Source: Roseibacillus sp.
GTDB taxonomy: Bacteria; Verrucomicrobiota; Verrucomicrobiia; Verrucomicrobiales; Akkermansiaceae
Length of the DNA: 38,707 bases
Direction: 5' to 3'
Assembly (NCBI GenBank): GCA_022448985.1
Contig: JAKVCR010000038.1
Coordinates: forward strand, 6,258 to 44,964
Position numbers and translations under genes: made by a program. Each line of letters opens with the position of its first letter. Position 1 is the first letter of the stretch. Below the pieces are notes generated by a model. It was given only the letters and a program-made list of their open reading frames with translations, had not been told where the DNA came from and did no database searches. Shown piece after piece: positions 26,999 through 35,946 of this stretch.

Positions 26999-27050
26999 CA
27001 GCAATTGCAGCGCCCCGAACATGTTCCTGACGAATCGCCTCCCAGAAGAA

Positions 27051-28364
27051 ATGAAGTGCCGGCTTTCCTCCTCTCCCATGAAGTTCGTGGGCACCTTACT
27101 TGGTGTCCTTGTAACCCTTTCTTGCCCCGCCTTCGCCATCCCCAACGCGGTCGGAGGCTTTCTCGCCCAAGCTGAAAGCCCCCTCAACGACACCGAGATC
27201 GGCGACCAACTCCTTGATCCCGGGCTCTGGGCGGGGAACAAGGACCTTCCCGGCAACTGGCGGGAAGAAGCTCCCATCGCCACCGTGGCAGGCTCCTACC
27301 TCGCTGCCCGCCCCAAGGTTTTCGGCGTCCCCGCAGTCATGGTCCAGGCCCGCCACCGGAGCGGGAAACTCGACTCTCTTGCCATCACCTTCGCTGATGC
27401 TGGCTCCTACTTCGGCTACCTCAACGAGAAGCTCCCAGACCACCTCAGCCGCCGTCAGCAGGAAGAGGAACTACGACGCAGGATCACCGGAAAACAACAG
27501 GAGTTCTCCACCTTGTTCCGCCAAACGGAAACCTCCCTCCAGGACGCCCTCCGCGATCTCGCGGACAAACGTCCAAGGGAAAATCAGATTGGCAAGACCC
27601 GCACCCTCCGGGCCGAGGTCACTGATTACCGAAAGGGCGACCTCGTCCTCCGCCTCATGGTGGGAGGCGAACGTCTCATCCGCCTTCTCATTCAGCCTGC
27701 CAGTTCCGCTACCCGCGAGTGGCTCGATGCCGACCGCTCCGCCCTCTCTGGAAGCGCCCTCAGCCGTGTCTATCAGAACCGCGTGACCAGAAGCGACAAC
27801 GGTGATATCCGCATCGACTCCCTCCCCATCGTACCCCAGGGCTACAAACCCTATTGCGGACTCAACACCCTGACCATGGCAGCCCGCTACTTCGGACTTC
27901 ATCTCGACGAGGACTGGCTCGCGGTGGCCGGGAAATTCCAGAATACCGGATCAGCCGCTGGTTCACAGATTCCCCGCCTTTATCTCGCCGTCGCCAAGGA
28001 GGCCGGTCTCGACCTCCACAAATCGAATACTTTCTCCCTCGACGAAGCGCGGGGCTCCCTCGATCGCGGACTCCCGGTGGTTGTCTGGCGGCGCTTCTCC
28101 GCCGAGCGCAACAAGGCCCACACCCGACAGACCATCCAGTCCTCCAGGGATCCGGACTTCAGGATTTCCGCTCCGGACACTGCCCTCCGAGACTCCTGGC
28201 CCGATGGGAAGGCTCCTCTCCACGCCTCCGTCATTGTCGGTTACAATCCCACCCGGCAGGAATTACTTTTTGTCGAAAGCTGGGCCGGCATGGACGTTCC
28301 GCGCCGCATGCGGACCGAGGAAATGTCTGCCACCGCCTACCTCACCTTCTATTTCAAGAAGTAG
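27051..28364 (+). CDS. secreted C39-like cysteine peptidase
   Basis: 437 residues from ATG 27051, preceded by AGAAGAA (ATG 27078 is an alternative). A signal peptide ends near CPAFA-IPN. The middle region (about 120-190) is rich in charged residues and probably helical. The C-terminal 180 residues are papain-like, of the C39 type: PQGYKPYCGLNTLTMAARYFG supplies the oxyanion Gln and nucleophile Cys269, and LHASVIVGY the His391. ELLFVESWAG follows at the place of the third residue. There is no ABC transporter domain, so it is not a bacteriocin exporter. Likely a periplasmic or secreted protease; substrate unknown. Confidence 0.8.
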   Translation: MKCRLSSSPMKFVGTLLGVLVTLSCPAFAIPNAVGGFLAQAESPLNDTEIGDQLLDPGLWAGNKDLPGNWREEAPIATVAGSYLAARPKVFGVPAVMVQARHRSGKLDSLAITFADAGSYFGYLNEKLPDHLSRRQQEEELRRRITGKQQEFSTLFRQTETSLQDALRDLADKRPRENQIGKTRTLRAEVTDYRKGDLVLRLMVGGERLIRLLIQPASSATREWLDADRSALSGSALSRVYQNRVTRSDNGDIRIDSLPIVPQGYKPYCGLNTLTMAARYFGLHLDEDWLAVAGKFQNTGSAAGSQIPRLYLAVAKEAGLDLHKSNTFSLDEARGSLDRGLPVVVWRRFSAERNKAHTRQTIQSSRDPDFRISAPDTALRDSWPDGKAPLHASVIVGYNPTRQELLFVESWAGMDVPRRMRTEEMSATAYLTFYFKK

Positions 28365-28450
28365 TGTCCCGCCCGGCACCGCTTCCACCGCTCTGTTTTC
28401 AGTTGGAAACTACCCAAAAGGGTTGAAATTTTTGTTCCTGCGAAAAGCCG

Positions 28451-28479
28451 TTGCGGTCACCCCTTCCCTGGGCTAGCCT
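28451..28479 (+). promoter_or_regulatory. promoter of the structured RNA candidate
   Basis: TTGCGG (28451-28456), a 17-nt spacer and TAGCCT (28474-28479), the same -10 as at rpmI. The start site would be near 28486, a few nucleotides before the closing stem of the RNA. Confidence 0.5.
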
Positions 28480-28486
28480 TTCATCA

Positions 28487-28698
28487 TCTACCGTGTGCGT
28501 CGTTTACTTGGCTCGCGCCCGGACCGATGCTTTGACAAAGGGGGCAGCCCCGCCGGAGTGAAGTCACGCCTTCGTTGGAAGGCTTTGCCCCGGAGGAAGT
28601 CCCCAACCTATTGGGCTACGGGAACGTGGCTTGCGTAGTCAAGGACGGCACGGCGGATTCTTCTGAAAACCCGCTCGTTCACCCGAGCGGGTTTTTCC
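28487..28698 (+). ncRNA. structured small RNA, possibly 6S RNA
   Basis: About 200 nt with its own promoter and a strong terminator, in a gap with no protein gene. The ends pair: 28491-28501 with 28644-28653 (10 bp, one bulge), continued by CTTGG 28507-28511 with TCAAG 28639-28643. Inside, GGGGCA (28541-28546) can pair with TGCCCC (28586-28591) and enclose the perfect hairpin GCCTTC-GTTG-GAAGGC (28568-28583). On the 3' side is a small hairpin CCCAA-CCTA-TTGGG (28602-28615). A long closing stem, a large central region with a small hairpin on its 3' side and this length recall 6S RNA, which binds RNA polymerase. The sequence is not one I can match, so the class is tentative. It contains no RNase P, SRP or tmRNA core motif. 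Confidence 0.5.
28667..28698 (+). terminator. intrinsic terminator of the small RNA
   Basis: CCCGCTCG (28670-28677) pairs with CGAGCGGG (28684-28691), extended by AAA/TTT, and runs into TTTTT. Confidence 0.9.
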
Positions 28699-28799
28699 TT
28701 TTCCGGGAAAGGCCCAACCCGGCGTCTCCTGGTAAACGGAGGAAGCAGCCTGATTTTCCCAAGACCGGGATCACAGGGAATCGCCGGAGATCCCCTGAC

Positions 28800-29324
28800 C
28801 TACTCAAGGTAGCCCACCTCCCAGTCGATCTCCATCCACTGGATCCGTTCGCCTTCAAAGTAGAACCGACCCCGGAATTTCTCCCCATCCAGCATACGGG
28901 GAAGCCAGTGCTGATCATCCTCCCACATCAATTCGTAGGGAATACGGCGACAGTGCGTCCACAGCGGAACAGCCTCCTCTGTTTCCTTCGGTTCGCCCTC
29001 GCATCCCCTGGCCAGGAAAACGTGCACAAAGATATCGGGAATGTCGCTCATCGCGAAGGACAGTTCTCCCATCTTGCACGGATCGACCGGCGTAACATGC
29101 AACTCCTCCCGCGTCTCCCGGACCGCGGCCTCAAGGGGAGATTCGCCGGGATCTATCTTCCCGCCCGGCGCATTGATCTTTCCGGCTCCGATTCCACGCA
29201 ACTTCCGGATGAGCAGGATATCGTCGCCCTCGCGGATGAACATCAGGGTAGCCCGGATCCCGGGCCGCCACCCGTCCCACTCAATCGGCGAGGGCCTGCT
29301 GCTCCCGTCCAATCCCTCGCTCAT
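28800..29324 (-). CDS. MTH1-like Nudix hydrolase
   Basis: 174 residues from ATG 29324, whose first base overlaps the gcvP stop (TGATG), so translation is coupled to gcvP. The Nudix box at about 55-77 reads G-KIDPG-E, then RETREELHV, with His in place of the usual Gly. KLRGIGAGKINAPGGK before the box and YELMWEDDQHWLP and FYFEGE after it closely resemble human MTH1 (NUDT1), including the MWxDD segment that recognises oxidised purines. The likely role is to hydrolyse 8-oxo-dGTP or similar oxidised nucleotides. Its place at the end of the glycine cleavage operon has no obvious metabolic reason. Confidence 0.87.
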   Translation of the reverse strand: MSEGLDGSSRPSPIEWDGWRPGIRATLMFIREGDDILLIRKLRGIGAGKINAPGGKIDPGESPLEAAVRETREELHVTPVDPCKMGELSFAMSDIPDIFVHVFLARGCEGEPKETEEAVPLWTHCRRIPYELMWEDDQHWLPRMLDGEKFRGRFYFEGERIQWMEIDWEVGYLE

Positions 29325-32197
29325 CAGTCCTCTGAGTAAGTCTCCATGCCCTCGCAGGTGCAGACCAGGTTCCGGTCGCCGTGTACATTGTCGATCCGAC
29401 CCACCGCCGGCCAGAACTTGTGATCGCGCAACCGGGCTACCGGGAAGGCTGCCCGCTCCCGCGAATAGGGACGACTCCACGTATCCCCGGATACCACCTC
29501 TGCAGTGTGTGGCGCACGGCGCAGGACATTGTTCTCCAGGTCCGCATCCCCGTTGATCACTTCCTGAATCTCGCCGTGAATGGCAATCATCGCTTCACAG
29601 AAGCGATCGAGTTCTTCCCTGGACTCAGATTCAGTGGGCTCGATCATGAGCGTTCCGGCCACTGGCCAACTCATGGTGGGTGCATGGAATCCGTAGTCAA
29701 TCAGGCGCTTGGCCACATCTTCCACCGTCACCCCGCTCTCCTTCTGCAGCGGACGCAGATCAATGATGCACTCGTGCGCCACGCGGCCCCTGGCCCCGGT
29801 ATACAGAACGGAGAAGTATTTCTCCAACCGATGCGCCACATAGTTGGCGTTGAGAAGGGCAACCTTGGTGGCTGCAGTCAATCCCGCCACCCCCATCATC
29901 CGGATATACATCCAGGAAATGACATTGATTGAAGCGCTTCCCCAGGGCGCAGCGCAGACCGACCCTTCGCGCTGGTCCAGAATGGCGTGCCCGGGGAGAT
30001 AGTCCACCAGGTGACTGGCCACCCCGATCGGCCCGACCCCGGGCCCACCTCCGCCATGCGGTATACAGAAAGTCTTGTGCAGGTTGAGATGACAGACATC
30101 AGCTCCAATGCCCCCGGGACTGCAGAGCCCGACCTGGGCATTCATGTTGGCCCCGTCCATGTAGACTTGGCCCCCATGCCGATGCACGGTGTCACAGACA
30201 TCCAGGATACTCTCTTCAAAAACACCGTGGGTTGATGGATACGTCACCATCAGGGCCCCCAGTTCGCCGCTGTGCTTCTCGCACTTGGCCTGCAGGTCAG
30301 CCTCATCAATGTTCCCCTCCTCATCGCACCTGATGGCCACCACCCGGAAACCCGCCATCACCGCGGAAGCAGGGTTGGTCCCGTGGGCAGAGAGAGGGAT
30401 AAGGCAGATATCGCGCTGGGCCTCCCCCCGCTCGTGATGATAGCGCCGGATGGCCAGGAGCCCGGCATACTCGCCCTGAGACCCCGCATTGGGCTGTAGC
30501 GAAACCGCGGCGAACTCGGTGATTTCCGCCAGCCAGCCCTCAAGGGATTCCAGCATCGCCCGGTAGCCCACCGTCTGGGCCTCCGGCGCAAAGGGATGGA
30601 TTGCCCCAACCTCAGGCCAGGTCACCGGCATCATCTCGGAGGCCGCATTGAGCTTCATCGTGCAGGAACCCAGCGAAATCATGGACTCGTTGAGGGCCAG
30701 ATCCTTACCCTCCAGTCGCCGCAGGTAACGCATCATCTCCGTCTCACTGTGATAGAGACTGAACACTCCGTTCCGAAGATAAGACGTCCTGCGGACCAGA
30801 GGATCTGGGATTCCCGCTGCCTCCCCCTTCGCTTCTTCCAACCCGAGACACCCGAGCAGATTGCCGAGGTCCTCCCCGGTGGCGGTTTCATCGAAAGCGA
30901 TTCCCACTCGTTGGTCGTCGAGAAGGCGCAGATTGTAGCCCTTCTCTGCAGCTGCGGACACGAACTCCTCCGCCTTCTCCCCGAGATCAAGGGTCAGGGT
31001 ATCAAAGAAGCTGTCACCCTCGCACGCGATCCCGCCCTCGCTCAGGGAGCGTGCCATGCGACCCGTGAGGACGTGAATGCGCGAGGCAATCTTCCGCAGG
31101 CCCCCGGGACCATGATAGACCGCATACATTGAGGCCATGACAGCCAGGAGAACCTGAGCGGTGCAGATGTTGGAGGTCGCCTTGTCACGGCGGATATGCT
31201 GCTCACGGGTCTGGAGCGCCAGGCGATAGGCGTCCTTCCCGGCTTGATCAACCGATACACCCACGAGGCGACCCGGCAACTTGCGCTTGAGGGCGTCACG
31301 GCAGGCAATGTAGGCCGCATGCGGCCCCCCGAATCCCAGGGGAACCCCGAAGCGCTGCGTGGAACCCACGCACAAATCCGCCCCAAAGGCGCCGGGTTCC
31401 TTGAGCAGGGTGAGCGCTAGGGGGTCAGCAGCTACCACCAGCAATCCCCCTGCCCCATGCACCTTCTCCGCCAGGGCCTCGTAGTCGTGCAGGGCTCCCA
31501 GGGTGTCCGGATACTGCACGAGGGCACCAGTCAGTTCTCCGTCCACCGGCGAGAAGCTCTGCCAGTCTCCAATCGAAAGCTCCACCCCTGCGGCCTCGGC
31601 CCGGGTACGCAGGACGTCCAGGGTCTGCGGATGGCAGTTGCGGTCCGCAAAGAAGATCTTCGCCTTCGGCTTGGCGGCCTGCACCATGGTCATGGCCTCC
31701 GCCGCAGCCGTCCCTTCATCAAGCAGCGAGGCGTTAGCGACATCCATACCGGTGAGATCAACCACCATGCTTTGGAAATTGAGCAGGGCCTCCAGGCGCC
31801 CCTGTGCGATCTCAGCCTGGTAGGGAGTGTAAGCGGTGTACCATCCGGGATTCTCCAGGATGTTGCGCTGGATTACAGCTGGCGTGATGGTCCCGTGGTA
31901 GCCCTGCCCGATGAAGGACTTGCGCACCACGTTACGTCCCATGATTTCACGAAGCTCGGCCAGGGCTCCCGATTCGCTCAGCGGTTCGGGAAGAACAAGA
32001 GCCTTTCCCAGCCGGATGGAGGCCGGCACCGCTTCATCAACCAGGGAATCAAGCGAATCACATCCAAGTTCCCCGAGCATCTCGGCGCAACTCTCTTCCG
32101 ACAGTCCGATATGCCGTTCAGGAAAACCCTCAGGGATGGGCATCGATGAACTCGACGGGGAGGAAGGCGCACTGGGAGGTGCCGCGGGGATTCCCAT
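29324..32197 (-). CDS. gcvP: glycine dehydrogenase (decarboxylating), P-protein
   Basis: PLP enzyme that decarboxylates glycine and loads the aminomethyl group on the lipoyl arm of GcvH. The 957-residue single-chain form has both homologous halves. RHIGLSEE is the N-terminal signature. [17 protein letters not shown] carries the PLP Lys, and [26 protein letters not shown] and GSCTMKLNA are family blocks. The first 20 residues are Ser/Pro-rich and probably disordered; ATG 32143 ([11 protein letters not shown]) is an equally good start. It begins 4 bp after gcvH. Confidence 0.96.
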   Translation of the reverse strand: MGIPAAPPSAPSSPSSSSMPIPEGFPERHIGLSEESCAEMLGELGCDSLDSLVDEAVPASIRLGKALVLPEPLSESGALAELREIMGRNVVRKSFIGQGYHGTITPAVIQRNILENPGWYTAYTPYQAEIAQGRLEALLNFQSMVVDLTGMDVANASLLDEGTAAAEAMTMVQAAKPKAKIFFADRNCHPQTLDVLRTRAEAAGVELSIGDWQSFSPVDGELTGALVQYPDTLGALHDYEALAEKVHGAGGLLVVAADPLALTLLKEPGAFGADLCVGSTQRFGVPLGFGGPHAAYIACRDALKRKLPGRLVGVSVDQAGKDAYRLALQTREQHIRRDKATSNICTAQVLLAVMASMYAVYHGPGGLRKIASRIHVLTGRMARSLSEGGIACEGDSFFDTLTLDLGEKAEEFVSAAAEKGYNLRLLDDQRVGIAFDETATGEDLGNLLGCLGLEEAKGEAAGIPDPLVRRTSYLRNGVFSLYHSETEMMRYLRRLEGKDLALNESMISLGSCTMKLNAASEMMPVTWPEVGAIHPFAPEAQTVGYRAMLESLEGWLAEITEFAAVSLQPNAGSQGEYAGLLAIRRYHHERGEAQRDICLIPLSAHGTNPASAVMAGFRVVAIRCDEEGNIDEADLQAKCEKHSGELGALMVTYPSTHGVFEESILDVCDTVHRHGGQVYMDGANMNAQVGLCSPGGIGADVCHLNLHKTFCIPHGGGGPGVGPIGVASHLVDYLPGHAILDQREGSVCAAPWGSASINVISWMYIRMMGVAGLTAATKVALLNANYVAHRLEKYFSVLYTGARGRVAHECIIDLRPLQKESGVTVEDVAKRLIDYGFHAPTMSWPVAGTLMIEPTESESREELDRFCEAMIAIHGEIQEVINGDADLENNVLRRAPHTAEVVSGDTWSRPYSRERAAFPVARLRDHKFWPAVGRIDNVHGDRNLVCTCEGMETYSED

Positions 32198-32201
32198 GAT
32201 G

Positions 32202-32579
32202 TCAACTGATCAGATCTTCATATCCCCCGGAATCAAGAAGGTCATCCAGATCTTCCGCGTCTTCGAGGCGTACCTTGAAAATCCAGCCCTCCTCATAGGG
32301 ACTGCTGTTTATCACCGAGGGATCTCCTTCCACTTCCGTATTGATCGCAACCACTACCCCTCCGAGCGGAGCATAAATCGGGCTCGCTGCCTTCACAGAT
32401 TCGACCGTGCCCACTTCATCACCGCTGCCCACCGCTCGTCCCACCGAGGGCAGTTCCACAAAGACCACATCACTCAACTCTTCCTGGGCATGATCAGTAA
32501 TTCCAACCGTTGCGACATCGCCTTCGATGTTCACCCACTCATGATCCGATGTGTAACGAAGATGCTCTGGAATGTTCAT
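32202..32579 (-). CDS. gcvH: glycine cleavage system H-protein
   Basis: Lipoyl carrier of 125 residues that shuttles the aminomethyl group between GcvP, GcvT and the lipoamide dehydrogenase. The lipoylated residue is Lys63 in [25 protein letters not shown] at the start and [13 protein letters not shown] near the end are typical. It lies 28 bp after gcvT and 4 bp before gcvP. The L-protein (lpd) is not in the window. Confidence 0.97.
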   Translation of the reverse strand: MNIPEHLRYTSDHEWVNIEGDVATVGITDHAQEELSDVVFVELPSVGRAVGSGDEVGTVESVKAASPIYAPLGGVVVAINTEVEGDPSVINSSPYEEGWIFKVRLEDAEDLDDLLDSGGYEDLIS

Positions 32580-32607
32580 TGCTTCTGCTGGGAGAATTCC
32601 TAGCGCG

Positions 32608-33696
32608 TTAGGCCTTCTTGTAAAAAGGCTTTTTCGCTACTTCTGCGGGAATCATGCGGCCCCGCACCTCAACCGCCAGCGACGTCCCCACCCTGGCCAG
32701 CTCCCGGGGAAGGTAGCCCAGCCCGATTCCGATCCCGAGGGAAGGCGAGAGCGTGCCGCTGGTCAGTCTGCCCACCTCCTGGCCCTCCCCGTCCAATACC
32801 GCGCACCCCGGCCGGATAGGGGGCCCCGGCTCGAGGCACTTCACCGCCGCCAGCCGTTCCGAAAGACCGGCAGATTTCTGGGCCGCCAACACCTCAAGTC
32901 CCATGAGATCCTCCTTCTCGAGATCCACAAAAAATCCCAGCCCGGCCTCCAGGGGAGTACGATCAGGGCTCAGGTCCGAGCCATTGAGAGGATAGCACAT
33001 CTCCAACCGCAGGGTATCCCGCGCACCCAGTCCACAAGCCTTGGCCCCATCGTCCAGCATACTGCGAAACCAGTGGCTGCCCCCTCCCGCCCCACAAAAG
33101 AGCTCAAATCCATCCTCTCCCGTATACCCGGTCCGGCACACCAGCATCCGCTGCCCTTCCATCTCAAAATCGTCCACCCCGTTACGCGGGGGAAGCGTGC
33201 GCCCTCCCATCATGCGGGAATACACATCAGTCGCATGCGGTCCCTGCACCGCAATGCCTGCCATCTCGTCACTCCGGTCCTGCAACTCCACCAGACCATC
33301 CTTGTTGTGCGTCTTCAGCCAGGCAAAATCCTCTGTCGCCTTGGCCGCATTCACGACCAGCAGGAAAGACCCTCCCTGCAAGCGGTATAGAATGAGATCA
33401 TCGATCACTCCCCCCTTCTCATTGAGCAGGAAAGTGTATTGTCCCTCACCCTCCTCCAGCTTATCCACATTATTTGTGAGCAAGCGGTTGAGCCACCCCG
33501 CGGCCTCATTGCCTTCCACGAAGAACTGCCCCATGTGAGAGATATCGAAGGCTCCCGCACCCTCCCGCACGGCCTGGTGCTCTTCCAGGATTGAACCGTA
33601 GCGAATGGGCATGTCCCATCCGGCAAAGCCTACCATCTTGGCCCCCAGCTCCAGATGGACCTCGCGCAGGGGCGTCTCTTTCAGCTCTCCGCTCAC
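32608..33696 (-). CDS. gcvT: aminomethyltransferase, T-protein
   Basis: Releases ammonia and transfers the methylene group to tetrahydrofolate. Key blocks are LGAKMVGFAGWDMPIRYGS, FDISHMGQFFV, NEKGGVIDDLILYR (folate site), TGYTGEDGFELFC and the C-terminal SPSLGIGIGLGYL. I prefer GTG 33696 (362 residues) over TTG 33732 because the TTG is the first part of a TTGACA -35 box. A -10 box follows 17 nt later and ends 7 nt before the GTG. First gene of gcvT-gcvH-gcvP-Nudix. No glycine riboswitch fits in the short upstream space. Confidence 0.94.
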   Translation of the reverse strand: MSGELKETPLREVHLELGAKMVGFAGWDMPIRYGSILEEHQAVREGAGAFDISHMGQFFVEGNEAAGWLNRLLTNNVDKLEEGEGQYTFLLNEKGGVIDDLILYRLQGGSFLLVVNAAKATEDFAWLKTHNKDGLVELQDRSDEMAGIAVQGPHATDVYSRMMGGRTLPPRNGVDDFEMEGQRMLVCRTGYTGEDGFELFCGAGGGSHWFRSMLDDGAKACGLGARDTLRLEMCYPLNGSDLSPDRTPLEAGLGFFVDLEKEDLMGLEVLAAQKSAGLSERLAAVKCLEPGPPIRPGCAVLDGEGQEVGRLTSGTLSPSLGIGIGLGYLPRELARVGTSLAVEVRGRMIPAEVAKKPFYKKA

Positions 33697-33703
33697 GCGG
33701 GGA

Positions 33704-33732
33704 ATGCTGTGAGGCCGGATGAGGCTTGTCAA
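33704..33732 (-). promoter_or_regulatory. promoter of the gcv operon
   Basis: On the minus strand TTGACA (33732-33727), exactly 17 nt, then CAGCAT (33709-33704), then 7 nt and GTG 33696. Transcription would begin at or within a base or two of the start codon. The -35 overlaps TTGTCA (33726-33731) on the plus strand, which faces the rhomboid-like gene. Confidence 0.6.
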
Positions 33733-33760
33733 TGAGTGCCTCCGGCCCTTTCTTCACCCC

Positions 33761-34552
33761 GTGAGCCTCGCCAACTCGCTGGAGCCAAAACTGAGATGGA
33801 TGGCCTTTCCCGGTCTCATCCGGGGAATCGGCATTATTCATTTCTTCGTCTTTGTTCTCCTCGTCTTTAATCCCGACGCCCTCCCATCTTTTGTCTTTGA
33901 CAAGACCTTGATTGCCAAGGGCGAATACTGGCGGGCGGTCTCCTTCATCGCCCTTCCACCCATCCTTCCCGGAGGCTGGCTCCTGCTCCAGACCCTCCTG
34001 ATGTTCTTCATCCTGAGAATCACCTTCCTGGTCAATGATTCCCTTGAGCACGCCTGGGGGGAATTCCGCACCTCTCTCTACGTCTATGCAGTTCTCGGGT
34101 GCATGATCCTCGCCAACTTCTGGTCGGGCCCCCTCTTTCCAGGGGGCCTGATCCTCTATGCGTCTATCTTTATCGCCTTTGCCACCATTTTCCCCAACAT
34201 CGAGTTTCGTCTCTTCCTGATTATCCCCGTTAAAATCGGCATCCTCGCAATCTTCCTGGGGGGAGGTATTATCATGCTGTGTTTCAGGGGACTGGAAATG
34301 ACCGGGCACATCCTCCTCACCTTTTTCCCCTACCTCATCTGGGCCATCCCGCGTTTCCTCAAGTGGTATATCATGCGCGGCAGGACCGCGGCCCGCCGGA
34401 ACGCCTTCCAACGGCAGGCCTTGCCGGAGGGAGAGGATTTTCATCGCTGCGAACAATGTGGCGCCACCGACTCCTCTCATCCCGAACGGGACTTTCGCGT
34501 GACCGGAGAAGACCGCGAACTCTGTAATGCCTGCCTGGGCGAACCCTCCTGA
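33761..34552 (+). CDS. rhomboid-like membrane protein with C-terminal zinc ribbon
   Basis: About 263 residues from GTG 33761 (ATG 33800 is the next candidate; ATG 33719 would overlap the gcv promoter). Five to six membrane segments occupy about residues 20-210. FLVNDSLEHAWGEFRTSLYVYAVLG and LYASIFIAFATIFPN resemble the rhomboid fold, but the catalytic GxSG reads YASI and I see no clear His partner, so it is probably not a protease. The soluble tail has CEQC and, 25 residues on, CNAC, a four-Cys zinc ribbon. It is followed 23 bp later by selA. Function unknown. Confidence 0.75.
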   Translation: MSLANSLEPKLRWMAFPGLIRGIGIIHFFVFVLLVFNPDALPSFVFDKTLIAKGEYWRAVSFIALPPILPGGWLLLQTLLMFFILRITFLVNDSLEHAWGEFRTSLYVYAVLGCMILANFWSGPLFPGGLILYASIFIAFATIFPNIEFRLFLIIPVKIGILAIFLGGGIIMLCFRGLEMTGHILLTFFPYLIWAIPRFLKWYIMRGRTAARRNAFQRQALPEGEDFHRCEQCGATDSSHPERDFRVTGEDRELCNACLGEPS

Positions 34553-34575
34553 AAACGCCCTCAACCTCTGAAACC

Positions 34576-35946
34576 ATGCCCGACTTCAGCCAACTCCCTT
34601 CCGTCGAGAAGCTCGCCCTCGCGCTGGCTGACGAAGTGAGCCTGCCCCGTCCCCTCGTCACCGGGTTCGTCAAACGCGCCCTCGCCCAGTGGCGGGAGCG
34701 CCTGGAGCAAGGTGAAAATGCCGATCGGGAGACGATCGAAGGGGATGTCCTTTCGGGCCTTCGGATCTTTGCCACCTCCCGCCTGCAGCCCGTCATCAAC
34801 GCCACCGGCGTCCTCATCCACACCAACCTGGGACGTTCCCCCCTGGGGCAGAGGGCGTCCGACGCCCTGGCCCAGGTGGCCACTGGTTACTCCAATCTCG
34901 AATTCAACCTGCTCGATGGCAAACGGGGCAAACGCGCCGGCTACCTTGAGACAGCCCTCGCCGTCCTCCTCGAAACCGAGGCTGCCACCGCCGTCAACAA
35001 CTGTGCCGCAGCCCTCGTCCTCTCCCTCCGCACCCTCATTTCCCCGGAAAAAAACGAAGTCATCGTGAGCCGGGGCGAACTGGTCGAAATCGGGGGCGGA
35101 TTCCGCATCCCCGAGGTCCTCGAGACCTCCGGGGCCCGACTCGTCGAGGTTGGGGCCACCAACAAAACCCACCTTGAGGATTACGCCGGAGCCCTCACTG
35201 AGCGCACAGCCCTTATTCTCAAGGTCCATCGGTCTAATTTTTACCTCGGAGGCTTCACCGCGGAACCGTCCGTTCCCGAGCTCGCTTCCCTTGCCCGGGA
35301 GCACGGCATTCCCCTTGTGGAGGATCTCGGATCCGGCGCGGTGATGAATACCGATGACCTCGCCCCCATCGATCACGAGCCCACTCCCCAGGAGGCCCTG
35401 CGGAATGGGATCGACCTCGTCATCTTCTCCGGCGACAAGCTACTGGGGGGGCCCCAGGCCGGAATTATCGCCGGCGACGCCGGCCTCGTGGCCCGCATCA
35501 AGGACGAGCCCTTCTTCCGCGCCGTCCGTTGCGACAAGCTCATCCTCACCGTCCTTCAGGAATGCATCGACGACTACCTTCGCAGCAAGGGCGAGGCGCG
35601 CCCGGATATTCCGGTCCTGAATTTCCTTTCTGTGCCCCTTGAGCAGCTCCAGGCCCGGGCGGAGAGCATCGTGGCGGAACTCGGCGGTCTCCCGGCCCGG
35701 ATCGCCATCGTGGAGACCTCCTCCCAAACCGGGGGCGGAACCATGCCCCGCGCCGAGTTTCCCTCCCTGGCCCTGGAAATCGTTCCTGAAGGAACAGGCC
35801 TCGAGAAACTGACAACAAGCCTCCGCTCGGCCAGTCCTGCCGTCATCGGCTACGTCCACGAGGACAGGTTCCTCCTCAACCTGCGCACTGTCTTCCCTTC
35901 CCAGGATAAAGCGCTCACCCGCGCCCTCCGGGAGACCCTGCAATGA
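34576..35946 (+). CDS. selA: L-seryl-tRNA(Sec) selenium transferase
   Basis: PLP enzyme that converts Ser-tRNA(Sec) to Sec-tRNA(Sec) with selenophosphate, needed to decode UGA as selenocysteine. The 456-residue protein is the usual length. QPVINATGVLIHTNLGRSPL, YSNLEFNLLDGKRGKR, NNCAAALVL, EIGGGFRIPEV, GATNKT and LILKVHRSNFYLGGF are SelA blocks. The PLP Lys is Lys288 in FSGDKLLGGPQAG. It appears intact. selB, which often follows selA, is absent; the next gene is a lipoprotein overlapping by 4 bp. Its presence supports the selenoprotein call at 851-1210. Confidence 0.96.
   Translation: MPDFSQLPSVEKLALALADEVSLPRPLVTGFVKRALAQWRERLEQGENADRETIEGDVLSGLRIFATSRLQPVINATGVLIHTNLGRSPLGQRASDALAQVATGYSNLEFNLLDGKRGKRAGYLETALAVLLETEAATAVNNCAAALVLSLRTLISPEKNEVIVSRGELVEIGGGFRIPEVLETSGARLVEVGATNKTHLEDYAGALTERTALILKVHRSNFYLGGFTAEPSVPELASLAREHGIPLVEDLGSGAVMNTDDLAPIDHEPTPQEALRNGIDLVIFSGDKLLGGPQAGIIAGDAGLVARIKDEPFFRAVRCDKLILTVLQECIDDYLRSKGEARPDIPVLNFLSVPLEQLQARAESIVAELGGLPARIAIVETSSQTGGGTMPRAEFPSLALEIVPEGTGLEKLTTSLRSASPAVIGYVHEDRFLLNLRTVFPSQDKALTRALRETLQ

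Noticed and set aside
28560..28610. RNase P-like GGAGGAAGUCC in the small RNA
   Set aside because: The RNase P core motif is GAGGAAAGUCC and the partner P4 strand and other conserved regions are missing; the RNA is also too short.
33697..33760. Glycine riboswitch ahead of the gcv operon
   Set aside because: The promoter lies directly against the gcvT start codon, leaving no room for a riboswitch, and no aptamer-like sequence is visible.
33719..33760. ATG 33719 as start of the rhomboid-like protein
   Set aside because: It would lie inside the shared promoter region and overlap the -35; GTG 33761 or ATG 33800 fits better.
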